Assembly: GCF_020071995.1 (NCBI RefSeq)
Contig: NZ_JABWTK010000001.1
Location: 558,001 to 622,000, forward strand
Source of the DNA: Planococcus chinensis
GTDB lineage: Bacteria; Bacillota; Bacilli; Bacillales_A; Planococcaceae
Length of the DNA: 64,000 bases
Direction: 5' to 3'
The translations under genes were made by a program, and so were the position numbers. This document shows, in pieces, positions 1-8,306 of this stretch. The notes beneath the pieces were generated by a model. That model did no database searches, had not been told where the DNA came from, and saw nothing but the letters and a program-made list of their open reading frames with translations. The stretch's first letter is position 1. The number at the start of each line of letters is the position of its first letter.

Positions 1-1
1 T

Positions 2-361
2 TCCAAGCGGGTGGTAAACAAAGAAGCATTAAAAGAAATCATCGAAGACGTCTTTCAGCAAAGCGCATCCCTTCAAATTATTGATCTTCTCGAAGAAGCG
101 AAAATTGCCAATGCCCGCTTGAACACATTGAAGGAACTGGTCGACCATCCTCAATTACAAGCGCGCAATCGCTGGAGTGAAGTAGATTCACCGGTGGGAC
201 CGCTAAAAGCCTTGATTCCGCCTGTTACGTCTGATGAAATCAGTTCAGTGATGAAGCCGATCCCGGAAGTGGGGCAGCATACAGAAGCTATCTTAAAAGA
301 GTTTGGGTTTGATCCGGAGAAAATGCAGGCATCTACATCGACGGATGCTGCTGAAAAATAA
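2..361 (+). CDS. CaiB/BaiF family (class III) CoA-transferase, C-terminal part, cut by window start
   Basis: The frame is open from base 2, so the gene starts before the window and only about the last 119 residues are present. The visible part matches the C-terminal region of family III CoA-transferases: a helical stretch with ANARLNTLKELVDHPQ, then QARNRWSEVDSP, the typical run in which the enzyme tells how the acid partner is handled, and a tail of GQHTEAILKEFGF. These enzymes move CoA between a CoA-thioester and a free acid in the cytoplasm. The catalytic Asp lies in the missing N-terminal part. It is followed 38 bp later by an acyl-CoA dehydrogenase, so the two probably form a small catabolic operon. 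The substrate is not deducible. Confidence 0.85.
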   Translation, partial: SKRVVNKEALKEIIEDVFQQSASLQIIDLLEEAKIANARLNTLKELVDHPQLQARNRWSEVDSPVGPLKALIPPVTSDEISSVMKPIPEVGQHTEAILKEFGFDPEKMQASTSTDAAEK

Positions 362-399
362 AACAAGATTGAATCGAAATTGAAAGGACGGAGAAGCTT

Positions 400-1575
400 G
401 TGGCTAAATTGAATGTGCAGGAAAGAGAACAGTTGAGAGAAGAAATCCGCCAATTATGTGCGGATTATCCAAATGAGTATTGGAGACAGCTTGACATTGA
501 ACGTGAGTATCCATATGAATTTGTGGGTGCGTTAACGAAAAGCGGCTACTTGTCGGCATTGATTCCTGAAGAGTATGGCGGGAAAGGCTACGGCATGACA
601 GAAGCCACCATCATTCTCGAGGAGATCAACCGTTCAGGCGGCCATGCCGCCGGATGCCATGCCCAGATGTATACGATGGGCGCTTTGCTGAAGCACGGCA
701 GCGAAGAGCAAAAGCGCAAGTATTTGCCTGATATCGCAAGTGGGAGCCTCCGTTTCCAGGCTTTTTCCGTGACGGAAGAGTCGGCGGGATCCAATACAAC
801 AGCAATTGAGACATTTGCAGAGAAAACGGATGACGGCTACATTGTCAACGGGCATAAAAACTGGACAAGCCGTGTTTTGCAGTCGGATTTGTTAATGCTG
901 CTTGCCAGAACGACTCCGGCGGACCAAGTGGGCGCAAAGAAAACGGAGGGACTCAGCTTGTTCCTGGTCGATTTGCGCGAAATCCGCGAAAAGCAGCCGG
1001 AAACATTCGTAGTGGAGCCGGTGCGCACGATGTTCAACTATGCCACCAACCAAGTTTTTTATAAGAATATGAAAATCCCTTCGGAATGCTTGATTGGAGA
1101 AGAAGGGAAAGGGTTCCGCTACGTACTTGACGGCATGAATGCTGAACGTACCTTGCTCGCAGCAGAAGCAATTGGAGATGGCTATTTCTTCATCGATAAG
1201 GCGACCAGCTATGCCAACGAACGCGAAGTGTTTGACCGGAAAATCGGCACGAACCAGGGAATCCAGTTTCCGATTGCCCGCGCTTATGCAGCCATCAAAG
1301 CAGCTGATTTGATGCGCTATGAAGCGGCACGGAAATACGATGAAGGGGAAAAATACGGAGAACAGGCCAACCTGGCGAAGTATTTGTCGAGTGAAGCGAG
1401 CTGGCAGGCGGCCAATGTCTGCCTGGACACGCACGGTGGCTACGGCTTTGTAGACCAGTACGATGTGGAGCGGAAATTCAGGGAAACCCGCATGTACCAA
1501 GTGGCGCCGGTCAGCAATAATATGATCCTGGCTTTCCTTGGACAGAACGTGCTGGGCATGCCGAGATCTTACTAA
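400..1575 (+). CDS. Acyl-CoA dehydrogenase family flavoprotein
   Basis: A 391-residue protein of the usual size for FAD-dependent acyl-CoA dehydrogenases, which introduce an alpha-beta double bond and pass electrons to ETF. The N-terminal helical domain spans about 1-115. The beta domain carries the FAD motif TEESAGSN near residues 125-132, and the C-terminal helical domain has HGGYGF. GTG start, preceded by AAAGGACGG. Odd point: the C-terminal segment that normally reads YEGT, with the catalytic Glu, reads YQVAP near residue 366. The base is therefore missing there, and another Glu, for example in NAER as in isovaleryl-CoA dehydrogenase, would have to serve. The upstream CoA-transferase gene suggests a joint acid-degradation role. 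Substrate unknown. Confidence 0.9.
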   Translation: MAKLNVQEREQLREEIRQLCADYPNEYWRQLDIEREYPYEFVGALTKSGYLSALIPEEYGGKGYGMTEATIILEEINRSGGHAAGCHAQMYTMGALLKHGSEEQKRKYLPDIASGSLRFQAFSVTEESAGSNTTAIETFAEKTDDGYIVNGHKNWTSRVLQSDLLMLLARTTPADQVGAKKTEGLSLFLVDLREIREKQPETFVVEPVRTMFNYATNQVFYKNMKIPSECLIGEEGKGFRYVLDGMNAERTLLAAEAIGDGYFFIDKATSYANEREVFDRKIGTNQGIQFPIARAYAAIKAADLMRYEAARKYDEGEKYGEQANLAKYLSSEASWQAANVCLDTHGGYGFVDQYDVERKFRETRMYQVAPVSNNMILAFLGQNVLGMPRSY

Positions 1576-1592
1576 AACTAAAAGCGAATAAG

Positions 1593-1624
1593 AAAGGATG
1601 CCGAGTGGTTTCGGCATCCTTTTT
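1593..1624 (+). terminator. Rho-independent terminator of the acyl-CoA dehydrogenase gene (left duplicate)
   Basis: The stem AGGATGCCGA pairs with TCGGCATCCT around a GTGGTT loop and ends in five T. The same 32 bp recurs, loop included and in the same orientation, at 2059-2090, on the other side of an intergenic repeat element. Confidence 0.9.
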
Positions 1625-2056
1625 CAGCTTATCGAGAAAGATATAATCTATTAACTGATATTCCGCAACCCAGCTGCGAAGTTATTGGTCGAAGCTAGCG
1701 AGACCAATGGCTTTGCGACGAGCTTGCGCAGGAGCATATGTTTTAGCCGCGGGCGAGCGCCAAGCCTCCTCAGCCGCTGTGCGGCTTGCGGGGTCTCGGC
1801 TGTCTCGCTTTCCCGCAGGCAAGACAATGGCAGAAGCTTGCGAAGCCATGTCTTTGCGACGAGCTTGCGCAGGAGCAGTACGGTTTTCTCCGCTGGTTTG
1901 CTCCATATCGATAGTGAACTGTGAATAAAAAGCATGTATACTCATCTACTCTTTCTAATAAGAACAATTCTTTATTAAAAGAGTGAACCGAATGAAGCGG
2001 AAAGCGTTCACTTGGAGCGAAATAAATAAAGACTTCTTTTGTTTCTAAACAGCTTC
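1625..2056 (+). repeat. Intergenic GC-rich repeat element E1 between duplicated terminators
   Basis: A 432-bp non-coding element between two convergent genes. The left end CAGCTTATCGAGAAAG and the reverse complement of the right end, GAAGCTGTTTAGAAAC, form imperfect terminal inverted repeats. Inside is a GC-rich palindromic half with CCGCGGGCGAGCG and CCCGCAGG. Two copies of the small module GCGACGAGCTTGCGCAGGAGCA lie at about 1716 and 1857. A central AT-rich hairpin (ACTCTTTCTAATAA / TTATTAAAAGAGT) lies near 1948-1985, followed by a short second half. It runs in the same orientation as E4 and opposite to E3 and E5. Short open frames inside it are not credible genes. Confidence 0.8.
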
Positions 2057-2090
2057 AAAAAGGATGCCGAGTGGTTTCGGCATCCTTTTT
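2057..2090. terminator. Second copy of the same terminator hairpin (right duplicate), bidirectional
   Basis: AAAAAGGATGCCGA-loop-TCGGCATCCTTTTT, with A and T runs on both sides, so it can end transcripts from either strand. It lies 12 bp past the stop of the convergent M20 gene. Bases 2059-2090 are identical to 1593-1624. Confidence 0.85.
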
Positions 2091-2102
2091 AAGTAGCTTT
2101 AT

Positions 2103-3536
2103 TTACTTCACTGCAGAAGGTTTGACGTCTTTTGGAATTGGGCAGAAATAAGGTTCTTTTGCCCGTTTCTTTTCGTGTTCAGCTTTTACCGCCTGGAGAG
2201 CGTTTTCGTTCTCGTATAGGTGGATGGCTGCAGCTGCCATGGACTGTGCGGCCAACAACATGCCGCTGTGGGCGAATGAGCTGAGGCCTTGAGTCACCAT
2301 TTGCCAAGTATGCAGCGGCGTACCGATAGCGCTTGTGGCAGTCGTTAACTGTGCAGTCGGCACAACCCAACTGACATCGGAAACATCAGTAGATCCGGGC
2401 ATGACTTTGTCGGCAGCGACATAGTCTGAAATGATATCGGAAAGGAATTTCCCTTCAAATTCACTGCCGTCGCCGAAATAGCCGAAGCTTTCCATGCCGG
2501 AGACAAAATTTTTCTTTTCACCTTCGGACAAGCTGTTCCAGATGCCTTTGGCGAATGTGATTTCTTCATCAGTCGGCTGGATCGGGCCGGCTTCCTGCAG
2601 CTTTTGGTAGAGGATTTCTTCTAAAGTACGATTGGGTTCATAGTTCGAGCAAGCTTTATCAAAGACAATCGTCATTTCGGTTTCGGTCATCAGCGCAGCA
2701 CCTTCCGCAATTTTGCAGACGCGTTTGTAAATTTCATCAACCTGCGCAACTTTCGGTGCCCGGATCAAATACAGAACTTCCGCTTCGGATTGGACCACAT
2801 TCGGCGAAATACCGCCGCTATTCGTAATGGCGTAATGGATGCGTGCTTCCTGAACAACATGCTCGCGCAGATAATTGACTCCGACATTCATCAATTCCAC
2901 AGCATCCAGTGCACTTCTGCCGAGATGCGGAGAGTTGGCGGCATGAGAGGCAATGCCTTTGAAGCGGAAATAGACCTGGTAATTGGCAAGGCTTGATAAG
3001 CTCATGATGGTATTCGAATAGGAGGGATGCCACGTCAATGCCGCATCGAGCCCTTCGAAAACGCCTTCCCGGACCATGAAGGTTTTGCCGGAACCGCCTT
3101 CTTCTGCCGGACAGCCATAAAATTTCAACGTGCCCTTGATGCCGTTTTCCTGAAAATAGGCTTTGACTGCATAGGCAGCAGCGAGTGCGCCCGTACCGAG
3201 CAGGTTATGCCCGCAGCCGTGGCCAACTCCGCCCGGAACCAAAGCTTCCTGTTCGGTGCTGTTGGCTTTTTGGCTAAGTCCGGACAAAGCATCAAATTCT
3301 CCTAAAAATCCGATGACCGGCTTGCCTTCTCCAAATGTGGCGATAAAAGCTGTCTCAATTCCGCCAACTCCGCGTTCCACGTGGAACCCCTCTTTTTCAA
3401 GTTCATCTGCTAAAAAGCGGGCAGATTCAAATTCCTGGTAACGGGTTTCCGGATGCTCCCATATATAGGCGCTGATTGCTTCAAAGCGCTCTCTATTCGC
3501 TGATAAGTAATCTTCTACAGAAAAAGTTTTAATCAC
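2103..3536 (-). CDS. M20 family amidohydrolase, AbgB-like (p-aminobenzoyl-glutamate hydrolase type)
   Basis: A 477-residue cytoplasmic metallohydrolase, close to the length of E. coli AbgB. Binuclear metal site motifs are visible: GFLGEFDAL (about 76-84), GHGCGHN (105-111) and PAEEGGSGK (about 144-152), followed by the HAA of the dimerisation lid and a C-terminal PGSTDVSDVSW. Members cleave N-acyl or peptide-like amides such as p-aminobenzoyl-glutamate. No AbgA partner or AbgT transporter is next to it, so the substrate is uncertain. GTG start, set by AAAGGAGG seven bases upstream; the nearby ATG runs at once into a stop. Single-gene unit ending at the hairpin at 2057-2090. Confidence 0.88.
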   Translation of the reverse strand: MIKTFSVEDYLSANRERFEAISAYIWEHPETRYQEFESARFLADELEKEGFHVERGVGGIETAFIATFGEGKPVIGFLGEFDALSGLSQKANSTEQEALVPGGVGHGCGHNLLGTGALAAAYAVKAYFQENGIKGTLKFYGCPAEEGGSGKTFMVREGVFEGLDAALTWHPSYSNTIMSLSSLANYQVYFRFKGIASHAANSPHLGRSALDAVELMNVGVNYLREHVVQEARIHYAITNSGGISPNVVQSEAEVLYLIRAPKVAQVDEIYKRVCKIAEGAALMTETEMTIVFDKACSNYEPNRTLEEILYQKLQEAGPIQPTDEEITFAKGIWNSLSEGEKKNFVSGMESFGYFGDGSEFEGKFLSDIISDYVAADKVMPGSTDVSDVSWVVPTAQLTTATSAIGTPLHTWQMVTQGLSSFAHSGMLLAAQSMAAAAIHLYENENALQAVKAEHEKKRAKEPYFCPIPKDVKPSAVK

Positions 3537-3682
3537 ATTGCAGCCTCCTTTAAAATTCTTATATCCAGTATATCAAAAAAACCGCAAAAATTTTAAATCA
3601 TTGATTTTTTCTGAATGATTGCGTCAGAGGCGAAAAATATTTCAAAAATTTTTAAGGCGCATGGTTACTGGCATCGTGAAAG

Positions 3683-3697
3683 ATGAAAACGGTTGCA
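3683..3697. promoter_or_regulatory. Candidate CcpA cre site
   Basis: ATGAAAACGGTTGCA fits the loose Bacillus catabolite-responsive consensus WTGNAANCGNWNNCW at every fixed position. It lies between the divergent M20 gene and the -35 of the serine T-box transcript, about 26 bp upstream of that -35. A chance match cannot be excluded. Confidence 0.4.
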
Positions 3698-3722
3698 AAG
3701 TAGTTTGAATATTTATTCTATA

Positions 3723-3750
3723 TTGACAACTTTTTCGGATTTGATATGAT
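3723..3750 (+). promoter_or_regulatory. Sigma-A promoter of the serine T-box operon
   Basis: TTGACA at 3723-3728 and TATGAT at 3745-3750, with a 16-bp spacer, directly before the T-box leader. Confidence 0.75.
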
Positions 3751-3761
3751 GGATTCAACTC

Positions 3762-4032
3762 AAATATCAAAAAACTATTTCGATGGAGATAGGCGGAGTA
3801 CATAGGAATCTTTAGAGAGCTGATGGGTGGTGAGAATCAGCGGTTCCGGTCCTTTGCAGCACTCCTGAATAGATGGACTGAAATTCAGTAGGTTCATCCG
3901 GCTCGTGCCCGTTACGCATGTGAACCAATGAGGCTGCATCAATTCCTGAAGCAGTGAACTAGGGTGGTACCGCGAATCGAAAGACTCTTCGCCCCTTGCA
4001 TTTTTATGTGAGGGGCGTGGAGTCTTTTTTTT
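3762..4032 (+). ncRNA. T-box leader, probably serine-responsive
   Basis: The conserved T-box core AGGGTGGTACCGCG lies at 3961-3974. It is followed by a strong terminator, AGACTCTTCGCCCCT pairing with AGGGGCGTGGAGTCT and then a run of T (3982-4032). Stem I features are present: GGCGGAGTACATAG on the 5' side, the K-turn-like AGAGAGC and the apical GGTGGTGAGAATC. GGAATC near 3810 pairs with GGTTCC near 3842, which places the specifier loop around GCAGCAC. AGC (Ser, 3858-3860), followed by the usual purine, is the best specifier candidate. Uncharged tRNA-Ser would stabilise the antiterminator and switch on the aminotransferase and serA. The specifier assignment is inference. Confidence 0.88.
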
Positions 4033-4066
4033 ATTGCTGCTTCTAAACACGAAAGGGGAAACCAAT

Positions 4067-5230
4067 ATGCTGACTGACCAACAAATTTTACGAATTCCAG
4101 GACCTACACCCATTCCGCCAAGCGTCAACCGTGCGATGAGCCAACCGATGATTGGCCATAGAGGGCAAAGCACTTCCGATATGATCCAGGATATCCGCCC
4201 GAAATTAAAGCGTGTTTTCGGTACACAGCAGGAAGTCATGATTTTAACTGCCAGTGGAACGGCTGGTCTTGAAACGGCGGTCGTTAACACTGTAGCACCG
4301 GGTGAAGAAGTATTAGTAGTGGTAACAGGTGCTTTTGGTGAGCGTTTTGCGAAAATCTGCAAAGCTTATGAAATTAAAACCCATGTGTTGGATGTGGACT
4401 GGGGGCAAGCGGCAGATCCGGAAGCAGTGAAAGCATTCCTAAAAGAACATCCGGAAGTGAAAGCGGTGTTCGCTACGTTCTGCGAAACCTCAACCGGCGT
4501 GCTGAACCCGGTGCAGGAACTTGCAGCAGCTGTAAAAGAAGAATCGGATGCCTTGTTTATTGTCGATGGAGTTTCTTGTGTCGGAGGAACCGAGACAAAA
4601 ATGGATGAATGGGGAATCGATATCGTAGTGACCGGTTCGCAAAAAGCATTTATGCTTCCTGCCGGGCTCGCATTTGTAGCGGCGAGCGAACGCGCATGGG
4701 CGAAAATCGAAGCAAATCCGCAGCCGCGGTTTTATCTCGATTTGAAAAAGCATCGGGATAATATCCTGAAAGACACCACGCCATTTACGCCGGCATTATC
4801 GATTCTTTTCGGTTTGCAGCAAGTCTTGCAGCTGATGGAGGAAGAAGGGCTGGAGCAGGTATATGCACGGCACCGGTTGATGATGAAGATGACACGGGCT
4901 ACATTCCAAGCTTTGGATATTCCGCTGCTCACTACAGATGCCGCCGCTTCTCCAACGGTCACAGCAGTTAAGCCTGCAGACTTCGATGCAGAAGCGTTCC
5001 GGAAAATCATGAAACAGGAATTCGGTTTTGAAGTGGCAGGCGGCCAGCAGCATTTGGCGAAAACCATATTCCGCGTCGGCCATATGGGCTATTGTTCACC
5101 AGCTGATATGCTGCAGGCGATTGCAATCATGGAAATCGGCGTCATGAAAGCCGGCAAAGAAATCGAACTTGGAAAAGGCGTAAGAGCTGCACAGCAAATC
5201 TACTTAAATGAAGGGAAGTTGGCACAATGA
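4067..5230 (+). CDS. Class V aminotransferase, alanine/serine-glyoxylate type, in serine operon
   Basis: A 387-residue PLP enzyme starting at ATG 4067 behind GAAAGGGGA. Signature residues: PGPTPIPPSV at the N-terminus, VDGVSCVGG with the PLP-pairing Asp near 167, and the Schiff-base Lys in TGSQKAFMLP near 193. The family includes alanine:glyoxylate and serine:pyruvate aminotransferases, not classical SerC. It lies under a T-box with a likely serine specifier and overlaps serA by ATGA. The inference is therefore that it supplies the phosphoserine (or serine-forming) transamination step in place of SerC. The alternative is glyoxylate/serine interconversion. Confidence 0.9.
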   Translation: MLTDQQILRIPGPTPIPPSVNRAMSQPMIGHRGQSTSDMIQDIRPKLKRVFGTQQEVMILTASGTAGLETAVVNTVAPGEEVLVVVTGAFGERFAKICKAYEIKTHVLDVDWGQAADPEAVKAFLKEHPEVKAVFATFCETSTGVLNPVQELAAAVKEESDALFIVDGVSCVGGTETKMDEWGIDIVVTGSQKAFMLPAGLAFVAASERAWAKIEANPQPRFYLDLKKHRDNILKDTTPFTPALSILFGLQQVLQLMEEEGLEQVYARHRLMMKMTRATFQALDIPLLTTDAAASPTVTAVKPADFDAEAFRKIMKQEFGFEVAGGQQHLAKTIFRVGHMGYCSPADMLQAIAIMEIGVMKAGKEIELGKGVRAAQQIYLNEGKLAQ

Positions 5231-6813
5231 CATACAATATCCTAATCAGCGATCCATTAAGCGAAGATGGCATTTATCCGTTGCGCCAAGCGGACGGCTT
5301 TAATATTGTGATGGAAACCAATTTGACGCCCGAGCAGCTGGGAGAACGGATCAAGGATTTTGATGCTTTGCTTGTTCGTAGCCAGACGCAGGTGACGCGC
5401 GACATCATCGAAAAAGCACAGCATTTGAAAATCATCGGCCGTGCCGGCGTCGGGGTGGACAATATCGATTTGGAAGCAGCGACAGAACACGGCATCATTG
5501 TCGTCAACGCGCCGGATGGCAATACGAATTCGGCTGCCGAACATACGATTGCGATGCTGATGTCGATGGCACGCAAAATCCCGCAAGCTTTCTATGCCTT
5601 GCGCAATCAGAACTGGGACCGCAAGTCGTATGTCGGGGTAGAACTGAAGAATAAGACGCTCGGCGTCATCGGACTCGGCCGGATCGGTACGGAAGTAGCG
5701 GCTCGGGCAAAAGGCCAGCGCATGAACGTTATCGCTTACGATCCTTTCCTGACAGCTGAAAAAGCGGCGAAGATGGGCGTTGATTTCGGTTCGGTGGAAG
5801 ACGTCATCAAAGCGGCGGATTTTATCACTGTCCATACACCGCTTTTGAAGGAAACCCGCCATTTGATCAATGCAGAGGCATTCAAGCTGATGAAAGACGG
5901 CGTCCAGATCATCAACTGCGCGAGAGGCGGCATTATTGACGAAAACGCCCTGTATGATGCCATCAAAGCCGGAAAAGTGGCCGGCGCAGCATTAGATGTT
6001 TTTGAACAAGAACCGATGGTTGATTTCCGTTTGCTTGACTTGCCGGAAGTGGTGGCAACGCCGCACTTGGGCGCCAGTACGATTGAAGCGCAGGAAAGTG
6101 TCGCAGTCGATGTCAGCAATGACGTTATCAGCTATTTCACGACAGGCACTGTCCGCAACTCAGTCAACTTGCCGTCTGTACCGAAAGAAGTTATGGCAAA
6201 AATCGAACCGTATTTTGATCTTGCGGAACGCCTTGGGCGATTCCTGACCGACCTGAGCGATGGCACGGCGGAAGAAGTGAATATCCAGTATTCAGGGGAT
6301 TTGGCGAATGTAGAAGTCGGGCCCTTGACGCGCAACGCATTGAAAGGCTTGCTGAAACGCCATCTCGGAGAAAACGTCAATGACGTGAATGCATTGTATT
6401 TGGCCAATCAAAAAGGCATCACGGTCAATGAAAGCAAGTCGACTACGGCAAAAGGCTTCACGAACTTAATTACGATGGAAGTGAAAAATGCCAACGGTAC
6501 GCGGACAGCGGCTGGCACCTTGTTGAACGGACAAGGCGCACGCATTGTTAAAGTAGACAATTATTTAGTGGACATCGTCCCTCAAGGACATTTGGTCTTC
6601 ATCCGCCATAATGACCGTCCGGGTGTAATTGGACGAGTCGGAACTTTGCTTGGCGAAGAAGGCGTCAATATTGCAACGATGCAGGTATTCCGCTCAAATG
6701 CCGGCGGAGACGCCATCATGATGCTGTCAATCGACAAAGTAGCCGAAGACAGTGGCTTGGCGCAATTGGAAAGCTTGGCTGAAATTGAACATGTCACAGC
6801 GATTAATATGTAA
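5227..6813 (+). CDS. serA: D-3-phosphoglycerate dehydrogenase
   Basis: A 528-residue enzyme that oxidises 3-phosphoglycerate to 3-phosphohydroxypyruvate with NAD, the committed step of serine synthesis. The substrate-binding part holds [11 protein letters not shown] near residue 74. The Rossmann motif [10 protein letters not shown] is near 149, CARGGIIDE near 230, and the catalytic His is in PHLGAST near 280. The intervening ASB domain spans about 320-450, and a C-terminal ACT domain ([12 protein letters not shown]) suggests feedback inhibition by serine. The start overlaps the aminotransferase stop as ATGA, indicating translational coupling. Control is at the shared T-box. Confidence 0.97.
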   Translation: MTYNILISDPLSEDGIYPLRQADGFNIVMETNLTPEQLGERIKDFDALLVRSQTQVTRDIIEKAQHLKIIGRAGVGVDNIDLEAATEHGIIVVNAPDGNTNSAAEHTIAMLMSMARKIPQAFYALRNQNWDRKSYVGVELKNKTLGVIGLGRIGTEVAARAKGQRMNVIAYDPFLTAEKAAKMGVDFGSVEDVIKAADFITVHTPLLKETRHLINAEAFKLMKDGVQIINCARGGIIDENALYDAIKAGKVAGAALDVFEQEPMVDFRLLDLPEVVATPHLGASTIEAQESVAVDVSNDVISYFTTGTVRNSVNLPSVPKEVMAKIEPYFDLAERLGRFLTDLSDGTAEEVNIQYSGDLANVEVGPLTRNALKGLLKRHLGENVNDVNALYLANQKGITVNESKSTTAKGFTNLITMEVKNANGTRTAAGTLLNGQGARIVKVDNYLVDIVPQGHLVFIRHNDRPGVIGRVGTLLGEEGVNIATMQVFRSNAGGDAIMMLSIDKVAEDSGLAQLESLAEIEHVTAINM

Positions 6814-6822
6814 GTGAACTTG

Positions 6823-6851
6823 AAAGAGACCCTCATTGAGGGTCTCTTTTT
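6823..6851 (+). terminator. Rho-independent terminator of serA
   Basis: AGAGACCCTCA-T-TGAGGGTCTCT followed by a T run. A diverged copy of this hairpin appears at 7355-7376 across repeat element E2. Confidence 0.9.
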
Positions 6852-7354
6852 CAATTTGGTGTGAAAGGTAAATAAACAGACAATCGGAAAAGCCGGATCC
6901 TTCGTTACAGCCGGACGCGTTCCGCGGGCTCGCGCCGAACTAACTCGGAACTTGCGTCCCGAGTGGATTTCGGCACTTCGCTGTCCCGCAGGAGTCGCCG
7001 GCTTTCACTTCGGATCCTTAGTGTGGAGGCTACCCAAAGGTGTCGCTTTTCTTCTGTAACTAAAAAGCTGAGCGTCATTCGGTCTATTGTTTACTTTCGA
7101 ATGAAAGTGACACGCCCAACCGGTCCGGCCACGAAGACTCCTGTGGGACCAGCGAAAGCTGAAGGCCCCGCAGGCAAGGCATTGGCCGAAGCTTGCGAGG
7201 GCAAGCCTTTGCGACGGAGCTAGCGTAGCGATGCAGGAGCAGCGGGTTTTCGAAGCGACGAGGAGACTGAAGCTGAGCCCACGGAAAGCGAAGTGGCCGG
7301 TCCGGTTGGATTTATGCATGGGTATTCATTTCATTTAAAATTTGTTTACAGTTT
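6852..7354. repeat. Intergenic GC-rich repeat element E2 (diverged member, two palindromic halves)
   Basis: About 503 bp of non-coding DNA between convergent serA and the HAD gene. The first half is bounded by AAGCCGGATCC and CCGGCTTTC...GGATCC and contains TTCCGCGGGCTCGCGCC and CCCGCAGGAGTC. It shares the stretch with GCCGAACTAACTCGG and CCGAGTGGATTTCGGCAC with E4. The second half is a long palindrome with arms AACCGGTCCGGCCAC (about 7118) and GTGGCCGGTCCGGTT (about 7293). It carries the common module GCGACGGAGCTAGCGTAGCGATGCAGGAGC split across its tip. The ends do not show the CAG..GAGAAA terminal repeats of E1, E3, E4 and E5, so this may be a separate subfamily. Confidence 0.7.
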
Positions 7355-7376
7355 GATGCCCTCAATGAGGGTATCT
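7355..7376. terminator. Diverged duplicate of the serA terminator stem
   Basis: GATGCCCTCA-A-TGAGGGTATC resembles the serA terminator stem at 6826-6846 with several changes, and lacks a good T run on either strand. It lies seven bases beyond the stop of the minus-strand HAD gene. Whether it still terminates transcription is doubtful. Confidence 0.5.
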
Positions 7377-7383
7377 TCCTAGT

Positions 7384-8169
7384 TTATAACCTTTCCAATA
7401 TCGGAAGCAGTTGTTTCAGGTGGTTGATTTCGTATGTAGGGATGATGCTTTCGTGCGGCGCTTTTTGTTCCCGGTTGATCCAGACTGAGCGGATGCCGGC
7501 TCTTTCGGCACCGATGATATCCGTCATTAAATTGTCGCCGACCATTAATACTTCATCTGCCCGGTAGCCGAATTTCGCCAAGGCATGTTCGAAGATCTCA
7601 GGAGCCGGTTTTCCTTTTCCGAAGGCTCCCGAGATGACGATATGGTCGAAATAAGGCGTAATTTCGGGGGTGATTTCAAGTTTGATATTCTGCAGGGCAG
7701 GAGAACCGTTCGTCAGCAGCAGAAGCTCGTATTTTCCTTTCAGCTCTTCGAGTACATCGAGCGTTTCTTCATAAAGAATCGGGCTTTGCCTTCTGGCTTC
7801 AGGAAAGTAATCGGCCAGCTCCTGACCCAGTTTAGGATCGTCGATGCCAATCTTTTTTAATCCCCTTGTCCAGGCTTCGCGCCGGTAGTCAGGAACGATT
7901 TTTTTCATTTCCTGAAAATCGGCACCTTCGTCATCAAAAGTTCCCCATAATCCTTCAAAAGGGTTGATGCCGATCATTTGGGTGAAAGGATAAGTGGCAT
8001 AGGCAGAATAAAGCGCAGTCGCTTCTGCGCGGACTGCTGCTTCGAGTCCCGTGCAAGTTTGTCCGCTCTTTTCCGCTGCCCGCTCGCAAGTTTTCCGGAA
8101 CGCTTCCGCCACACTTTTCTTATCCCATAATAAGGTATCGTCTAAATCAAAAAAAATAGCTTTTACGAT
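7384..8169 (-). CDS. ysaA: HAD superfamily hydrolase, YsaA-like, apparently with a non-standard start codon
   Basis: The conserved HAD nucleophile motif FFDLDDTLLW lies upstream of the first ATG/GTG/TTG (GTG at 8112), so the real start must be further out. AGGAGG at 8178-8183 (minus strand) is placed eight bases before ATC (8169-8167) and five before CTG (8172-8170). No ordinary start codon is in frame between there and the DLDDT motif. Starting at ATC gives MVKAIFFDLDDT, the typical family N-terminus, and about 261 residues. Later motifs are LLLTNGSP (motif II), KGKPAPEIF (Lys, motif III) and MVGDNLMTDI (motif IV). It is a cytoplasmic phosphatase of unknown substrate, and the ysaA orthology is from recall. 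Confidence 0.85.
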   Translation of the reverse strand: MVKAIFFDLDDTLLWDKKSVAEAFRKTCERAAEKSGQTCTGLEAAVRAEATALYSAYATYPFTQMIGINPFEGLWGTFDDEGADFQEMKKIVPDYRREAWTRGLKKIGIDDPKLGQELADYFPEARRQSPILYEETLDVLEELKGKYELLLLTNGSPALQNIKLEITPEITPYFDHIVISGAFGKGKPAPEIFEHALAKFGYRADEVLMVGDNLMTDIIGAERAGIRSVWINREQKAPHESIIPTYEINHLKQLLPILERL

Positions 8170-8306
8170 CAGTGCCGCCTCCTCTTGACTGTATTTTCAC
8201 TCAATTCAAGTGTACTGCACCTTCTGGAAAAAACAAAGCAGGCGAAAGGGCGGGAAGTGAAAAAACTGAAAGGATGATGATATGATATGGGCGAGGAGTG
8301 ATGAAC

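Noticed and set aside
892..1617. 241-codon frame antisense to the acyl-CoA dehydrogenase
   Set aside because: Shadow of a clear gene on the other strand; it also contains the terminator.
1651..1967. Several 60-95 codon frames inside E1 on both strands
   Set aside because: They follow from the GC-rich palindromic repeat, the reading frames mirror each other on both strands, and none has a plausible start.
7112..7340. Possible regulatory RNA in the second half of E2
   Set aside because: A long palindrome is clear, but no promoter or conserved RNA motif could be shown; kept as repeat only.
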